Part shown: one piece after another, positions 18,083 through 26,863 of the stretch | How the letters are laid out: every line of letters starts with the position of its first letter | Numbering within the stretch: position 1 is the first letter of the stretch | Source: Bacteroidales bacterium | GTDB taxonomy: Bacteria; Bacteroidota; Bacteroidia; Bacteroidales; Lentimicrobiaceae | Direction of reading: 5' to 3' | NCBI GenBank assembly: GCA_022837485.1 | Contig: JALHHH010000014.1 | Span: forward strand, 6,436-70,435 | DNA length: 64,000 nucleotides | The notes under the pieces: generated by a model | What the model was told of the DNA's origin: nothing | Databases searched by the model: none | What the model saw: only the letters and a program-made list of their open reading frames with translations | Translations under genes and position numbers: made by a program

Positions 18083-20677
18083 ATGAAAACACTGCCACTG
18101 CTCATCTTACTGATGCCGCTATTGCTATCGGCACAGCTTTCCGACAATTTCAGCGACGGCGATTTCACCACCGCACCAGCCTGGACAGGTGATGCCGATC
18201 TATTCACCGTTAATTCATCCCTGCAGCTTCAGCTAAACGCATCGGGTGAAGGTATCTCGTGCCTTGCCACACCCCTTGATCCGGAGGAAGAAATGGAATG
18301 GCGTCTGTGGGTAAGGTTAAACTTCAGCCCGAGCGACAACAACCACGCACTTATTTATCTGCTGTCGGATCAGCCGGCACTGAATGAACCCCTTAACGGT
18401 TATTATCTGAAGCTGGGACAGGGAGGTTCGCAGGATGCCATAGAACTCTACCGGAAAAGCGGAACCGTATCAAACCTGATTGCCAGGGGCAGCGATGGCT
18501 TAATTGCAAATGCCTTTGCCATCCGGCTGAAGGTTACACTTACAGGCGGGGGAATATGGAGCATTTATGCCGATCCTGCCGGAGGGGAAGACTTTATTCC
18601 TGAAGCCGGCGGAAACGATAACTACTGGTCGGGATATTCCCACTTTGGCATACTGTGCAAATATACCAGCAGCAATGCCACACGCTTCTATTTCGACGAC
18701 ATCTATTCCGGCCCTCCACTCTCGGATACCATTCCTCCGGCACTGATATCGGCAAGCGTTAGCGGTACTGCCGGACTGCAATTGCTGTTCAGCGAAAGCG
18801 TGAGCGAATCTTCTGCTTCTCAACCCTCGAACTACCTGCTAAATCCCGGTGCAGAGATGCCCGTTGCCGCTGGCCGGGATCTGCAAAAGAAAAATCTTGT
18901 TCATCTTTTATTTCAGCATGATTTTACCCAAAATACAGTCTATACCATTAATGCCAAAGGAGTAACCGATATGGCCGGGAATACGATGCATCCTGCGGCA
19001 CTTCCGTTTGCCTACCACGAACTGCAGGCCGGGGATGTAGTAATCAGTGAAATCATGGCCGATCCCGATCCGGTAATCGGACTGCCTCCCTGTGAATACC
19101 TTGAAATTATGAACCGCACGCCGTATCCTCTGCAGCTCGGGGGCTGGACACTGACGGCCGGAAGTTCAAAGAAAACATTCCCGGAAATGGTGCTTTCGCC
19201 CGGCGGGTTCCTGATACTGTCTTCAGAGGAAGCGGCCCGGCAGCTTAAGGAATTCGGGGAAGTAGTATCCTTCTCCAGCCTCAGCCTTTCCAATACCGGC
19301 ACTTCCCTTGTACTGCGAAACGACGGCGGAGCCATCATACATATGGTTACCTACTCCGACTCCTGGTACCCGGATGCACTGAAGAAAAACGGGGGCTGGT
19401 CGCTCGAAATGGTCGACCCCATGAACCCCTGTGCCGGAAACTGCAACTGGAAAGCTTCGGTAAACCCGAAAGGCGGAACCCCGGGCATCGAAAACAGCGT
19501 AAAAGGAATTAATCCCGACACCACGGAACCAGGCATTGAAAAAATAGCGGTAACAGGGCCGCGCAATATACGGTTAACGTTTACAGAACCGGCCGACAGC
19601 CTGAGTCTTTCCGATCCTTTCATCTACAAGGCATCGCACGGACTGCAGCATCCGGTAGCCGTGGAATTGATACCGGGCGCTTACCGTTCGGTGAACCTGC
19701 ACTTTGGCAGCGACTTTAGCAGCGGTATAATCTACGACCTGGAGATTGCACCGGGGATTTCCGATTGTGCAGGCAATACCACCGCAGGCACTTTGACCGG
19801 ACGTTTTGCCATTCCGGAAGATCCGGAACCTTTCGATTTAGCCATCAATGAAGTACTTTCAGATGCACGTCCGGCAGGAAGCGAATTTGTGGAAATCTAT
19901 AACCGCTCGGGCAAAGTAATTGACTTAAAGAACATCTGGCTTACCAACAGAAATAAAAACAGCGGAGAAACAGGCACTCCGAAAGAGACGGCCCCCGACG
20001 GCCGGCTGCTGTTCCCCGGTGAATATCTCGCACTTACTGCCGCACCCGAAAAAGTCAGAAGTGAATATTTCAGTCCAGGGTTAACCTCGATTTCCGGAAT
20101 GACCTCTTTCCCATCCTATCCGAACGAAGAGGGAACGGTGGTACTAATAACCCCCTGGAATACAATAATAGATGAGTTTTCGTACTCTGCCGGTATGCAT
20201 TTCCCGCTTCTTCGCACAACCGACGGGGTTTCGCTTGAAAGGGTGAATTACAACAGGCCTGCATCGGAACGCGACAACTGGCATTCCGCCTCTCAAAGTT
20301 GCGGCTTTGCTACACCCGGGTACCGGAACTCTCAGTTTTTACTGCCTGATGCAGACGAAGAGATCGGGCTCACACCTGAAATATTCTCGCCCGACAACGA
20401 CGGTTTCGACGATTTGCTGGCCATAAGCTTTTCGACGAAAAATCCGGGAAATTCCATTACAATACGTATCTTCGACAGCAGCGGGAGGATGGTGCGTCTG
20501 CTGGCAGGGAACCATCCCGCCGGTACGGAAAATATTTACTACTGGGATGGAATAACCGAACGGCAGACAAAAGCCCCCGCAGGCATTTACATTGTGCATG
20601 CCGAGATCTTTGATATGGAAGGGAATGTACGGCATTTCAAAAAAGCAGCAGTAGTTGCTGCAAAAATGAACCGTTAG
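18083..20677 (+). CDS. Large exported protein with lamin-tail and Ig-like domains and gliding-type C-terminus
   Basis: 864 residues from the ATG at 18083, which begins a signal peptide (MKTLPLLILLMPLLLSAQ); the open frame back to 17855 overlaps the asd promoter and is not used. After a concanavalin-like N-terminal region come SbsA-type Ig-like segments (DTIPPALISASVSG), a lamin-tail domain (VVISEIMADPDP..EYLEIMNRT), a second Ig-like segment and a second lamin-tail domain (AINEVLSDARP..FVEIYNRS). The C-terminus (EIFSPDNDGFDDLLAISF) resembles the gliding-associated/FlgD-like exported tails. Probably a surface protein; catalytic motifs are absent. A near-consensus -7 (TACTTTTA) lies at about 18055. 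Confidence 0.85.
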   Translation: MKTLPLLILLMPLLLSAQLSDNFSDGDFTTAPAWTGDADLFTVNSSLQLQLNASGEGISCLATPLDPEEEMEWRLWVRLNFSPSDNNHALIYLLSDQPALNEPLNGYYLKLGQGGSQDAIELYRKSGTVSNLIARGSDGLIANAFAIRLKVTLTGGGIWSIYADPAGGEDFIPEAGGNDNYWSGYSHFGILCKYTSSNATRFYFDDIYSGPPLSDTIPPALISASVSGTAGLQLLFSESVSESSASQPSNYLLNPGAEMPVAAGRDLQKKNLVHLLFQHDFTQNTVYTINAKGVTDMAGNTMHPAALPFAYHELQAGDVVISEIMADPDPVIGLPPCEYLEIMNRTPYPLQLGGWTLTAGSSKKTFPEMVLSPGGFLILSSEEAARQLKEFGEVVSFSSLSLSNTGTSLVLRNDGGAIIHMVTYSDSWYPDALKKNGGWSLEMVDPMNPCAGNCNWKASVNPKGGTPGIENSVKGINPDTTEPGIEKIAVTGPRNIRLTFTEPADSLSLSDPFIYKASHGLQHPVAVELIPGAYRSVNLHFGSDFSSGIIYDLEIAPGISDCAGNTTAGTLTGRFAIPEDPEPFDLAINEVLSDARPAGSEFVEIYNRSGKVIDLKNIWLTNRNKNSGETGTPKETAPDGRLLFPGEYLALTAAPEKVRSEYFSPGLTSISGMTSFPSYPNEEGTVVLITPWNTIIDEFSYSAGMHFPLLRTTDGVSLERVNYNRPASERDNWHSASQSCGFATPGYRNSQFLLPDADEEIGLTPEIFSPDNDGFDDLLAISFSTKNPGNSITIRIFDSSGRMVRLLAGNHPAGTENIYYWDGITERQTKAPAGIYIVHAEIFDMEGNVRHFKKAAVVAAKMNR

Positions 20678-20740
20678 AAATACTACCCGCACGCCATCTT
20701 CCGTTCATGAATATACATAACACAACAACGGGTTACCCGC

Positions 20741-21337
20741 GTGATCATCTCCGACCTGCCCTTCGACGGACCATTCAGCCGCACCTCTGATGAGGAGCTG
20801 TGCGAGTTATACAAGGACACAGAGTACAACGATATTATCGCTGAATTTTTCCGAAGATATTCCCACCTGGTAATCGGGGTATGTTATAACTACTTCCATA
20901 ACCGTGAAGATGCCAGAGACGGACTTATGGATATCTTTGTAAAGCTTCCCGGATACATCCGAAAGTATGAAATCCGAAACTTCAAATCCTGGCTTTTTAC
21001 CATTACCAAAACGCATTGTGCCCTAACGCTAAGGCAAAGAACAAGAATGGGACCTCCGGTTGAATGGATTGACAATCTTATGGGGGATGTTATGGAAAAT
21101 GGTGGTTTTCTTAATCTTATATCTGCTGAACAGGAAGAACAGTACAAATTACTGCACAAGGCCATAGGTGAATTATCTCCGGGACAACAGCAGTGTGTGA
21201 TGATGTTTTACCTCGACGGGATGCAGTACAGCGAGATTGAGAAGCAAACCGGTTTTACCTTCATGGAGGTGAAGAGTCACATTCAGAACGGGAAACGCAA
21301 TCTGAAAAATAAACTGGAAAGGTACTTTAACACGTAA
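20741..21337 (+). CDS. ECF-type RNA polymerase sigma factor
   Basis: 198 residues. Region 2 (FFRRYSHLVIGVCYNYFHNR, then DARDGLMDIFVKL) and region 4 (IGELSPGQQQCVMMFYLDGM and YSEIEKQTGFTFMEVKSHI) are both clear. The GTG at 20741 is the only start that keeps region 2 complete. The next gene, 63 bases on, carries an anti-sigma-like zinc finger fused to TonB, so the pair probably forms a signalling unit. Confidence 0.9.
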   Translation: MIISDLPFDGPFSRTSDEELCELYKDTEYNDIIAEFFRRYSHLVIGVCYNYFHNREDARDGLMDIFVKLPGYIRKYEIRNFKSWLFTITKTHCALTLRQRTRMGPPVEWIDNLMGDVMENGGFLNLISAEQEEQYKLLHKAIGELSPGQQQCVMMFYLDGMQYSEIEKQTGFTFMEVKSHIQNGKRNLKNKLERYFNT

Positions 21338-21400
21338 AGAGAAATGATTGCCGGCGATGAAACTGAAAAAACCGAATACCAGTAAAACGAATAACATAAA

Positions 21401-22537
21401 ATGGAAAACTCACCGGTAAAACGGCTTTTTGAACCTTCGGGTTGCCTTTCGGCGGAAGGGCTTGAGCGGTATTGTGCCGGTTTCCTCACCCCCGAAGTCG
21501 CCCGTGCCGCAGCGGATCATATTTCGGAATGTGCTTTTTGTGCCATGGCTGCGGAAGGATATTCCGGTACTGAACCAGGCACCGCAGCAGAAGACCTGAG
21601 TGAAGTCAGAAAGAAACTGCAAGGGGAGCTTTTTATGCAGGATGCCGGCAAACTGCATGATGCAGCATCCGTCCAGATGGTACATACGACTCAATCATTC
21701 CGTCCGAGCCAAAATTCAATACCTCCACCGGACGACAATTCCCTGACCGGGCACAAACCACAATCCGGCTCCCCGGGTGAACGCGGCAATGTTCTGTACA
21801 GATATCTGGCTGTTGCCGGAATACTGGTTCTGATTGCAGTTGGTGCCCGGTTTATTCTCCTGTTCGATGGCAGGTCGCTAAACCAGCAGTACATCATTAA
21901 AAACGATGAAAGGTTGTACTCAGATGCAAACTTTGCTCTCACCGACGGGGAGGTAATAACAAGCGTGAGCGAAGAAGGAGGATTGCTTACATACGTTCCG
22001 CCGCCTCCCCTGCCGGCAGTTCCGCTTACAGTTGACGACGCACGGAGCGGCTCCGGTGAAGCTCCGGCAAAACCGGCTATAAAAAGCAAAACAAGCGTAA
22101 TAGCGGAAATGCAAAAACCTGCATCCATGCCCGCTGTTGCGGATGAGGATTTGTATGAGAGGACGGAAGAAAGCATTACGGCCGGCCTGACTGTGATGGA
22201 GGAGGAAACCGATGAAGAAGAAATTTTTGTAGTGGTGGAGCAAATGCCCGGATACCCGGGCGGACAGGAAGCCCTGCACAGGTTTCTTGCTGAAAATATC
22301 CGTTATCCAAAGGATGCAAGGGAAGCCGGCATACATGGAACGGTTTACGTTACGTTTGTGGTAGGCACGGATGGCAGGATTTCGAATATCCGCATACTTC
22401 GGGGGCTGTCTTCATCCACCGACCGGGAGGTAATCCGGGTACTGAACCTGATGCCGGCCTGGAAACCGGGATATCAGCGCGGAAAACCCGTCAGAACACA
22501 GTTTGCAATGCCGGTAAGGTTTACTCTGGCGGGGTAG
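21401..22537 (+). CDS. TonB-family protein with N-terminal anti-sigma zinc-finger motif
   Basis: 378 residues. The N-terminus has an H-x3-C-x2-C motif (DHISECAFC, residues 39-47) as in zinc-binding anti-sigma factors, preceded by CLSAEGLERYCAGFLTPEVA. One membrane segment (YLAVAGILVLIAVGARFILL, about 134-153) is followed by a proline-rich periplasmic stretch (PPPPLPAVPLTV) and a TonB C-terminal domain (PGGQEALHRFLAENIRYP, near 285; GTVYVTFVVGTDGRISNIRI). The layout fits a membrane anti-sigma factor whose periplasmic sensor is a TonB domain. Partner sigma factor is immediately upstream. Role in gene control is inference. Confidence 0.85.
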   Translation: MENSPVKRLFEPSGCLSAEGLERYCAGFLTPEVARAAADHISECAFCAMAAEGYSGTEPGTAAEDLSEVRKKLQGELFMQDAGKLHDAASVQMVHTTQSFRPSQNSIPPPDDNSLTGHKPQSGSPGERGNVLYRYLAVAGILVLIAVGARFILLFDGRSLNQQYIIKNDERLYSDANFALTDGEVITSVSEEGGLLTYVPPPPLPAVPLTVDDARSGSGEAPAKPAIKSKTSVIAEMQKPASMPAVADEDLYERTEESITAGLTVMEEETDEEEIFVVVEQMPGYPGGQEALHRFLAENIRYPKDAREAGIHGTVYVTFVVGTDGRISNIRILRGLSSSTDREVIRVLNLMPAWKPGYQRGKPVRTQFAMPVRFTLAG

Positions 22538-22967
22538 TTTTATCTTTGGGTTGATACGCCGGTCTAACTGCTTTTATTGTGTTTTTGAAACGTGCACTCG
22601 GAAATATTTACACCCGGTTTTGTGAATCTCCGGATCGATTTTTGCGGTAGGCCGCACCAGAAAATTGGGATAATTCATACGGTTTGAACCGGAATATACT
22701 GCTTCAGGAGTTTTTTTACCGGGCAGGACCACGATTGAACAGGCCTTTTGGAAACGACAGTGTAAAAAATGTTAAAAATCCGGCAGGTTTTAGATTTAAC
22801 CACTATTTTTGCGAATGTTCCGTATCAGGGATTTAAGGAAACATTTTTACCGGGGTGTATCACAAGTACTTGTGACAACAATCGCAGAGCTGAGAAATCC
22901 GGCTGCCCGATTTCTGGCAGTATTGTGATAATGTGCAGTCCGGTATCGAAATAAAACATACAATCCG
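22538..22967. other. Intergenic region upstream of the lytic transglycosylase
   Basis: 430 bases without a gene. A -7 box sits at 22804-22811. A 61-codon frame at 22769-22954 has no homology-like composition and overlaps the promoter; I do not call it. Confidence 0.5.
22804..22811 (+). promoter_or_regulatory. -7 box (TATTTTTG)
   Basis: Full consensus match about 157 bases upstream of the transglycosylase ATG. Confidence 0.4.
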
Positions 22968-25025
22968 ATGAAGCAACTCGTTTCACTGACACTTGCATTT
23001 TTTGTAATCATTCCGGTATTTATGCGCCTCCAGGCGCAGGTAAGCCCTGCAACGGACGCCGATACCACAACAAATACCTTCGATTTTATCAAGGATGACT
23101 TTATTGCAGCTTCGCTCGACAGCCTGGCTGCCCTCCGGTATTTCGAAGGCTTTGAATGTCCGACCGACGAAACCCTGCGGGATGTGTTTGGCTTTACACC
23201 AGGATTTGTTCCCGTATATGCCGACTCCGTTTACTACAACAGGCTGAAAAAACTGGATGCTGCCACACCAATAAATCTAACGTATAACCAGTATGTGAGA
23301 GACTACATTGAATTGTATGCTACTAAAAAGCGCGTGTTGATGCAGAGGGTTATGGGACTGGCGCAGATTTATTTTCCGATGTTTGAGGAGCAGCTCGATC
23401 GTCACAATATGCCGCTGGAACTGAAATACCTGGCAATTGTAGAATCGGCGCTTAATCCCGTTGCAAGATCAAGGGTTGGTGCCACCGGTCTGTGGCAGTT
23501 TATGTATGGCACGGGTAAGATGTACGATCTGAATGTTACCTCTCTTGTAGATGACCGACGCGACCCCCTTAAAGCTACCATAGCAGCCTGCGAGCATATG
23601 AACGATCTGTACAAAATGTACGGAGACTGGTTGCTGGTGCTGGCAGCCTATAACTCGGGAGCCGGTAATGTGAATAAGGCCATCCGTCGTTCTGGCGGAA
23701 AAATGGACTTCTGGCAGATCCGGCCGTTTCTGCCATTGGAAACCAGAGGGTACGTGCCTGCATTTATTGCCGTAAACTACGTAATGAGCTATGCGGCTGA
23801 GCATAACCTCCGACCCGTTCAGCCGCTTTTCCACCATTTTGAGATAGATACCGTGGTGGTAAAGGATGTTCTTAGCTTCAAACAAATTTCCACATCGCTG
23901 AACATCCCGGAAGATGAAATCGCCTTCCTGAATCCGGCTTATAAAAGTGGTGTAATCCCGGCAACCAAAGACAACACCTACATTCTGAGGCTTCAGAAAA
24001 AATACATCGGCGACTTTGTAAACAACGAAGCCCGCCTTTATGCCATAAATGCCCAGGCCCAGAGTGAAAAGGAAGAAATTCTCTCTATGATGAAAACCGT
24101 TACCCAAGCGGAATATCACAAAGTTAAAAAGGGCGAGAGTCTGGGAGTACTTGCCCGTAAATACCACTGCAGCGTTGAGGATCTCAAGCGCTGGAACAAG
24201 CTGCGGTCAACCAACCTTCAGATCGGTCAGCGGCTGATCGTAAGACCCGAAGTATCGGTACCGGCAAATTATGCTCTTTCAAAATCCAAAACAACTTCGA
24301 ATGCACCGTCACGGGAGGAAGCAGCGAACACTGCAGCGCATCAAAACGGTGAACCGGGCCGGACAGAAAACGTTTACCATAAGGTGAAAGCTGGCGAAAC
24401 CCTCGGGAAAATAGCCTCTTCCTATAATACCACCGTTGCAAAAATCCAGTCGTTGAATAATCTTAGTTCAACGAATATTAAAATAGGCGAAAACCTTTTG
24501 GTAGCCAGAAAACAAGTGGCCGAATCCTCTGACAACCAGCTCGCTGAAGCTGTAACGGGCGAAGGGGTAGCCGAGAATGCGGATACCGGCGCCGAAAATA
24601 CGGTTCCTGACCAGAACAACGATTCCGCAAGTGTTAAGGTGGTTACAAAAACCGTGAATAAATACCACCAGGTAAAATCGGGTGAAACCCTGGGCGGTAT
24701 AGCCGAAAGATACAAAACCTCCATTTCAAGCATCCGAAGCTGGAACAATATACAAGGGAACATCATCCGAACGGGCCAGAAACTCGTTGTCGGGAAAACC
24801 TCCGTTACAGAACGCATCGAATTCGCAGAAACGCAAACTCCGGCTAAAAAAGGCAGCGGGGATCAGAATTTTCGCTACTACACCGTACAACAGGGCGATA
24901 CCCTTTGGAAAATAGCACAGAAGTACGAAGGTGTGACGGTTGAGGAAATCAAAAAACTCAACAACATCATCAATGAAAAGGATCTCAGACCCGGACAGAA
25001 AATCAAGGTAAACATCCTGTCGTGA
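22968..25025 (+). CDS. mltD: MltD-like lytic transglycosylase with four LysM domains
   Basis: 685 residues. Signal peptide, then a family 1 lytic transglycosylase domain with the catalytic glutamate in LAIVESALNPVA (about 150) and ATGLWQFM, then four LysM repeats beginning YHKVKKGESLG (about 384), YHKVKAGETLG (464), YHQVKSGETLG (565) and YYTVQQGDTLW (639). It cleaves peptidoglycan glycan strands in the periplasm, with LysM domains binding the wall. Four LysM repeats is at the upper end for this family. Followed by a DUF4837 gene, a common pairing. Confidence 0.95.
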   Translation: MKQLVSLTLAFFVIIPVFMRLQAQVSPATDADTTTNTFDFIKDDFIAASLDSLAALRYFEGFECPTDETLRDVFGFTPGFVPVYADSVYYNRLKKLDAATPINLTYNQYVRDYIELYATKKRVLMQRVMGLAQIYFPMFEEQLDRHNMPLELKYLAIVESALNPVARSRVGATGLWQFMYGTGKMYDLNVTSLVDDRRDPLKATIAACEHMNDLYKMYGDWLLVLAAYNSGAGNVNKAIRRSGGKMDFWQIRPFLPLETRGYVPAFIAVNYVMSYAAEHNLRPVQPLFHHFEIDTVVVKDVLSFKQISTSLNIPEDEIAFLNPAYKSGVIPATKDNTYILRLQKKYIGDFVNNEARLYAINAQAQSEKEEILSMMKTVTQAEYHKVKKGESLGVLARKYHCSVEDLKRWNKLRSTNLQIGQRLIVRPEVSVPANYALSKSKTTSNAPSREEAANTAAHQNGEPGRTENVYHKVKAGETLGKIASSYNTTVAKIQSLNNLSSTNIKIGENLLVARKQVAESSDNQLAEAVTGEGVAENADTGAENTVPDQNNDSASVKVVTKTVNKYHQVKSGETLGGIAERYKTSISSIRSWNNIQGNIIRTGQKLVVGKTSVTERIEFAETQTPAKKGSGDQNFRYYTVQQGDTLWKIAQKYEGVTVEEIKKLNNIINEKDLRPGQKIKVNILS

Positions 25026-25083
25026 TCGGCAGTCAGCCTTTTTTTGTTAACGGTTCGGTTCATTTATATATCCAATAAACAGG

Positions 25084-25091
25084 TAACTTTG
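25084..25091 (+). promoter_or_regulatory. -7 box (TAACTTTG) for the DUF4837 gene
   Basis: Full TAnnTTTG match 55 bases upstream of the ATG at 25147. Confidence 0.4.
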
Positions 25092-25146
25092 TCCGTTATC
25101 AGGTATACGCTCTCCTGTTACGAAATCTTAATCATTTCAGGCTGAT

Positions 25147-26151
25147 ATGAAAAAAACATCCGGAAGAATACTTTCCCTGCTGATGCTGCCGGGAATAATT
25201 GCTGCATTTTCGTCGTGCGACACCGAAACAACCACAAAACCATCTTCAACGGGTCAATCGTCGGAAATCGTCGTAGTGTCGGAAAACAATCTGTGGAAAA
25301 GCTCTGCAGGCGATACCATTCGCGACTTTTTCGATGGCCCGTTTCCGGGAATGCCTCAGCCTGAACCTTTGTATAAACTGATTCAGGTAAAGGTTGACGG
25401 CTTTGGGAAATTGCTTCAAAACCACCGAAATATCTTTATTATCGCCATCGACAGCTCACTTACGGCACCCAAAATTGAAATCAGACGGAATGTCTGGGCC
25501 AAGCCGCAAAGGGTTGTCAAAATTTCATCCCATACCATTGAAGGGATAAAAGAACTATTCATCGAACGCCGCGAAGAAATCCTGAACCTGTTTGATAACG
25601 CAGAAATTGAAAAAATTCAGGAACTCTACCGAAAAAATTTCAACCTCGATGCGATCAAGGCCATACGCAATAAATTCGGGCTGGATCTGAACGTGCCGAA
25701 AGATTATTACCTGGCAGTGGATACAAATAACTTTATCTGGCTTCGCCGTGAAACCAATGTGATGAGCCAGGGAATCCTTATTTATGCCTATCCCTATACC
25801 GACACCCTGGCATTTAATGCCAACAAAATAAGATCGATACGCAACCAGTTCACACAACTATACGTTCCCGGTCCGGGCGAAGGGTCGTTTATGATTATTG
25901 CGGAAGACGTTATGCCGCCCGCAGCCCGCACCATCACACTGAAAGACATGCGATCGACCGAAATGCGCGGATTGTGGGAGGTGCGTAAAGACTTTATGGG
26001 TGGTCCTTTCCTCAACTATACCTTCGTTGACACAAAAAACAACATGGTGATCGGCCTCGACGGCTATGTGTATGCCCCCAATCAGTCGAAACGAAATTAC
26101 CTGAAACAGGTTCAGGCCGTATTGCTGAGCTTTAAATTTCTTGAAAACTAA
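25147..26151 (+). CDS. DUF4837 family lipoprotein
   Basis: 334 residues with lipobox AFSSC, then a Thr/Ser-rich linker and the family pattern IVVVSENNLWKSSAGD near 38, FFDGPFPGMPQPEP near 60 and a late GLWEVRKDFMGGPF. Members are envelope lipoproteins of unknown function, commonly next to an MltD-like gene as here, so a cell-wall role is likely but inferred. No truncation. Confidence 0.85.
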   Translation: MKKTSGRILSLLMLPGIIAAFSSCDTETTTKPSSTGQSSEIVVVSENNLWKSSAGDTIRDFFDGPFPGMPQPEPLYKLIQVKVDGFGKLLQNHRNIFIIAIDSSLTAPKIEIRRNVWAKPQRVVKISSHTIEGIKELFIERREEILNLFDNAEIEKIQELYRKNFNLDAIKAIRNKFGLDLNVPKDYYLAVDTNNFIWLRRETNVMSQGILIYAYPYTDTLAFNANKIRSIRNQFTQLYVPGPGEGSFMIIAEDVMPPAARTITLKDMRSTEMRGLWEVRKDFMGGPFLNYTFVDTKNNMVIGLDGYVYAPNQSKRNYLKQVQAVLLSFKFLEN

Positions 26152-26189
26152 GCCCTAAGAAATACAGACTGAAATTTTCTTCCCGAAAA

Positions 26190-26250
26190 CTTGCAGTACG
26201 CTGTTTTTATGTTGTACATTTGACCATCTGGTTAAATTATTTGGTTAAGG
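26190..26250 (+). promoter_or_regulatory. Promoter and TetR operator of the efflux operon
   Basis: A -7 box TACATTTG (26215-26222) with a CTTG -33-like element (26190-26193) is overlapped by a 20-base near-perfect palindrome at 26218-26237: ATTTgACCA tc TGGTtAAAT, with only one mismatched pair in nine-base arms plus the 2-base centre. A further half-site TTGGTTAAGG lies at 26241-26250, directly before the TetR start. The palindrome on the -7 box is where an autorepressor should bind. Confidence 0.75.
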
Positions 26251-26251
26251 C

Positions 26252-26863
26252 ATGGGTTCGATCGACAGCAAAACGGAAGAAATAATATTCAGGGCTGCAA
26301 GAAAAGTGTTCACCCGTAAAGGATTTGACGGAGCCCGTATGCAGGAGATTGCCGATGAAGCGGGGATCAACAAAGCCCTGCTTCACTACTACTTCCGCAA
26401 CAAGGATAAGCTTTTCGACCGGGTATTCCGGGATGTGGTGAAGTCGACTCTTCCGCAACTGATTGGCATTATGAATTCCGACATGCCACTTTTCGATAAA
26501 ATCCGTACATTCACATCAACCTATATCGACATTCTTTCGGGCAATCCGGAATTCGCAGGTTTTGTTTTCCATGAGCTCAGCCGCAATCCATACCGTCTTC
26601 TGGAAAGTTTGAAAGAAAGCGGACCAAATCTCAGGGTGCTCGAAAACCAGATAAAAGAAGCTGCCCTATCGGGTAAAATTGAGTATATACCGGTTACCCA
26701 TCTTGTTGTAAACATGATGTCGCTCATTGCTCTGCCTTTTATCGCTCAGCCGGTCATTATGGGGATGTTTTCGATGAATCCGGAAGATTTTGATGCATTC
26801 ATAAGGGAACGTAAGGAGTTGGTTCCGCAAACGATTATCCATTCCATAATAAAAAGGCCATGA
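26252..26863 (+). CDS. TetR/AcrR family transcriptional repressor
   Basis: 203 residues. The N-terminal helix-turn-helix is clear (IIFRAARKVFTRKGFDGARM, then IADEAGINKALLHYYFRNKD, residues about 10-52); the C-terminal ligand domain is divergent. First gene of an eight-gene operon, overlapping the TolC gene by four bases (ATGA). Expected to bind the palindrome on its own promoter and release it when an exported compound is bound, much as CecR controls ybhGFSR in Escherichia coli. Confidence 0.93.
   Translation: MGSIDSKTEEIIFRAARKVFTRKGFDGARMQEIADEAGINKALLHYYFRNKDKLFDRVFRDVVKSTLPQLIGIMNSDMPLFDKIRTFTSTYIDILSGNPEFAGFVFHELSRNPYRLLESLKESGPNLRVLENQIKEAALSGKIEYIPVTHLVVNMMSLIALPFIAQPVIMGMFSMNPEDFDAFIRERKELVPQTIIHSIIKRP

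Noticed and set aside
22769..22954. 61-residue ORF before the lytic transglycosylase
   Set aside because: Composition is not protein-like and it overlaps the promoter of the downstream gene.
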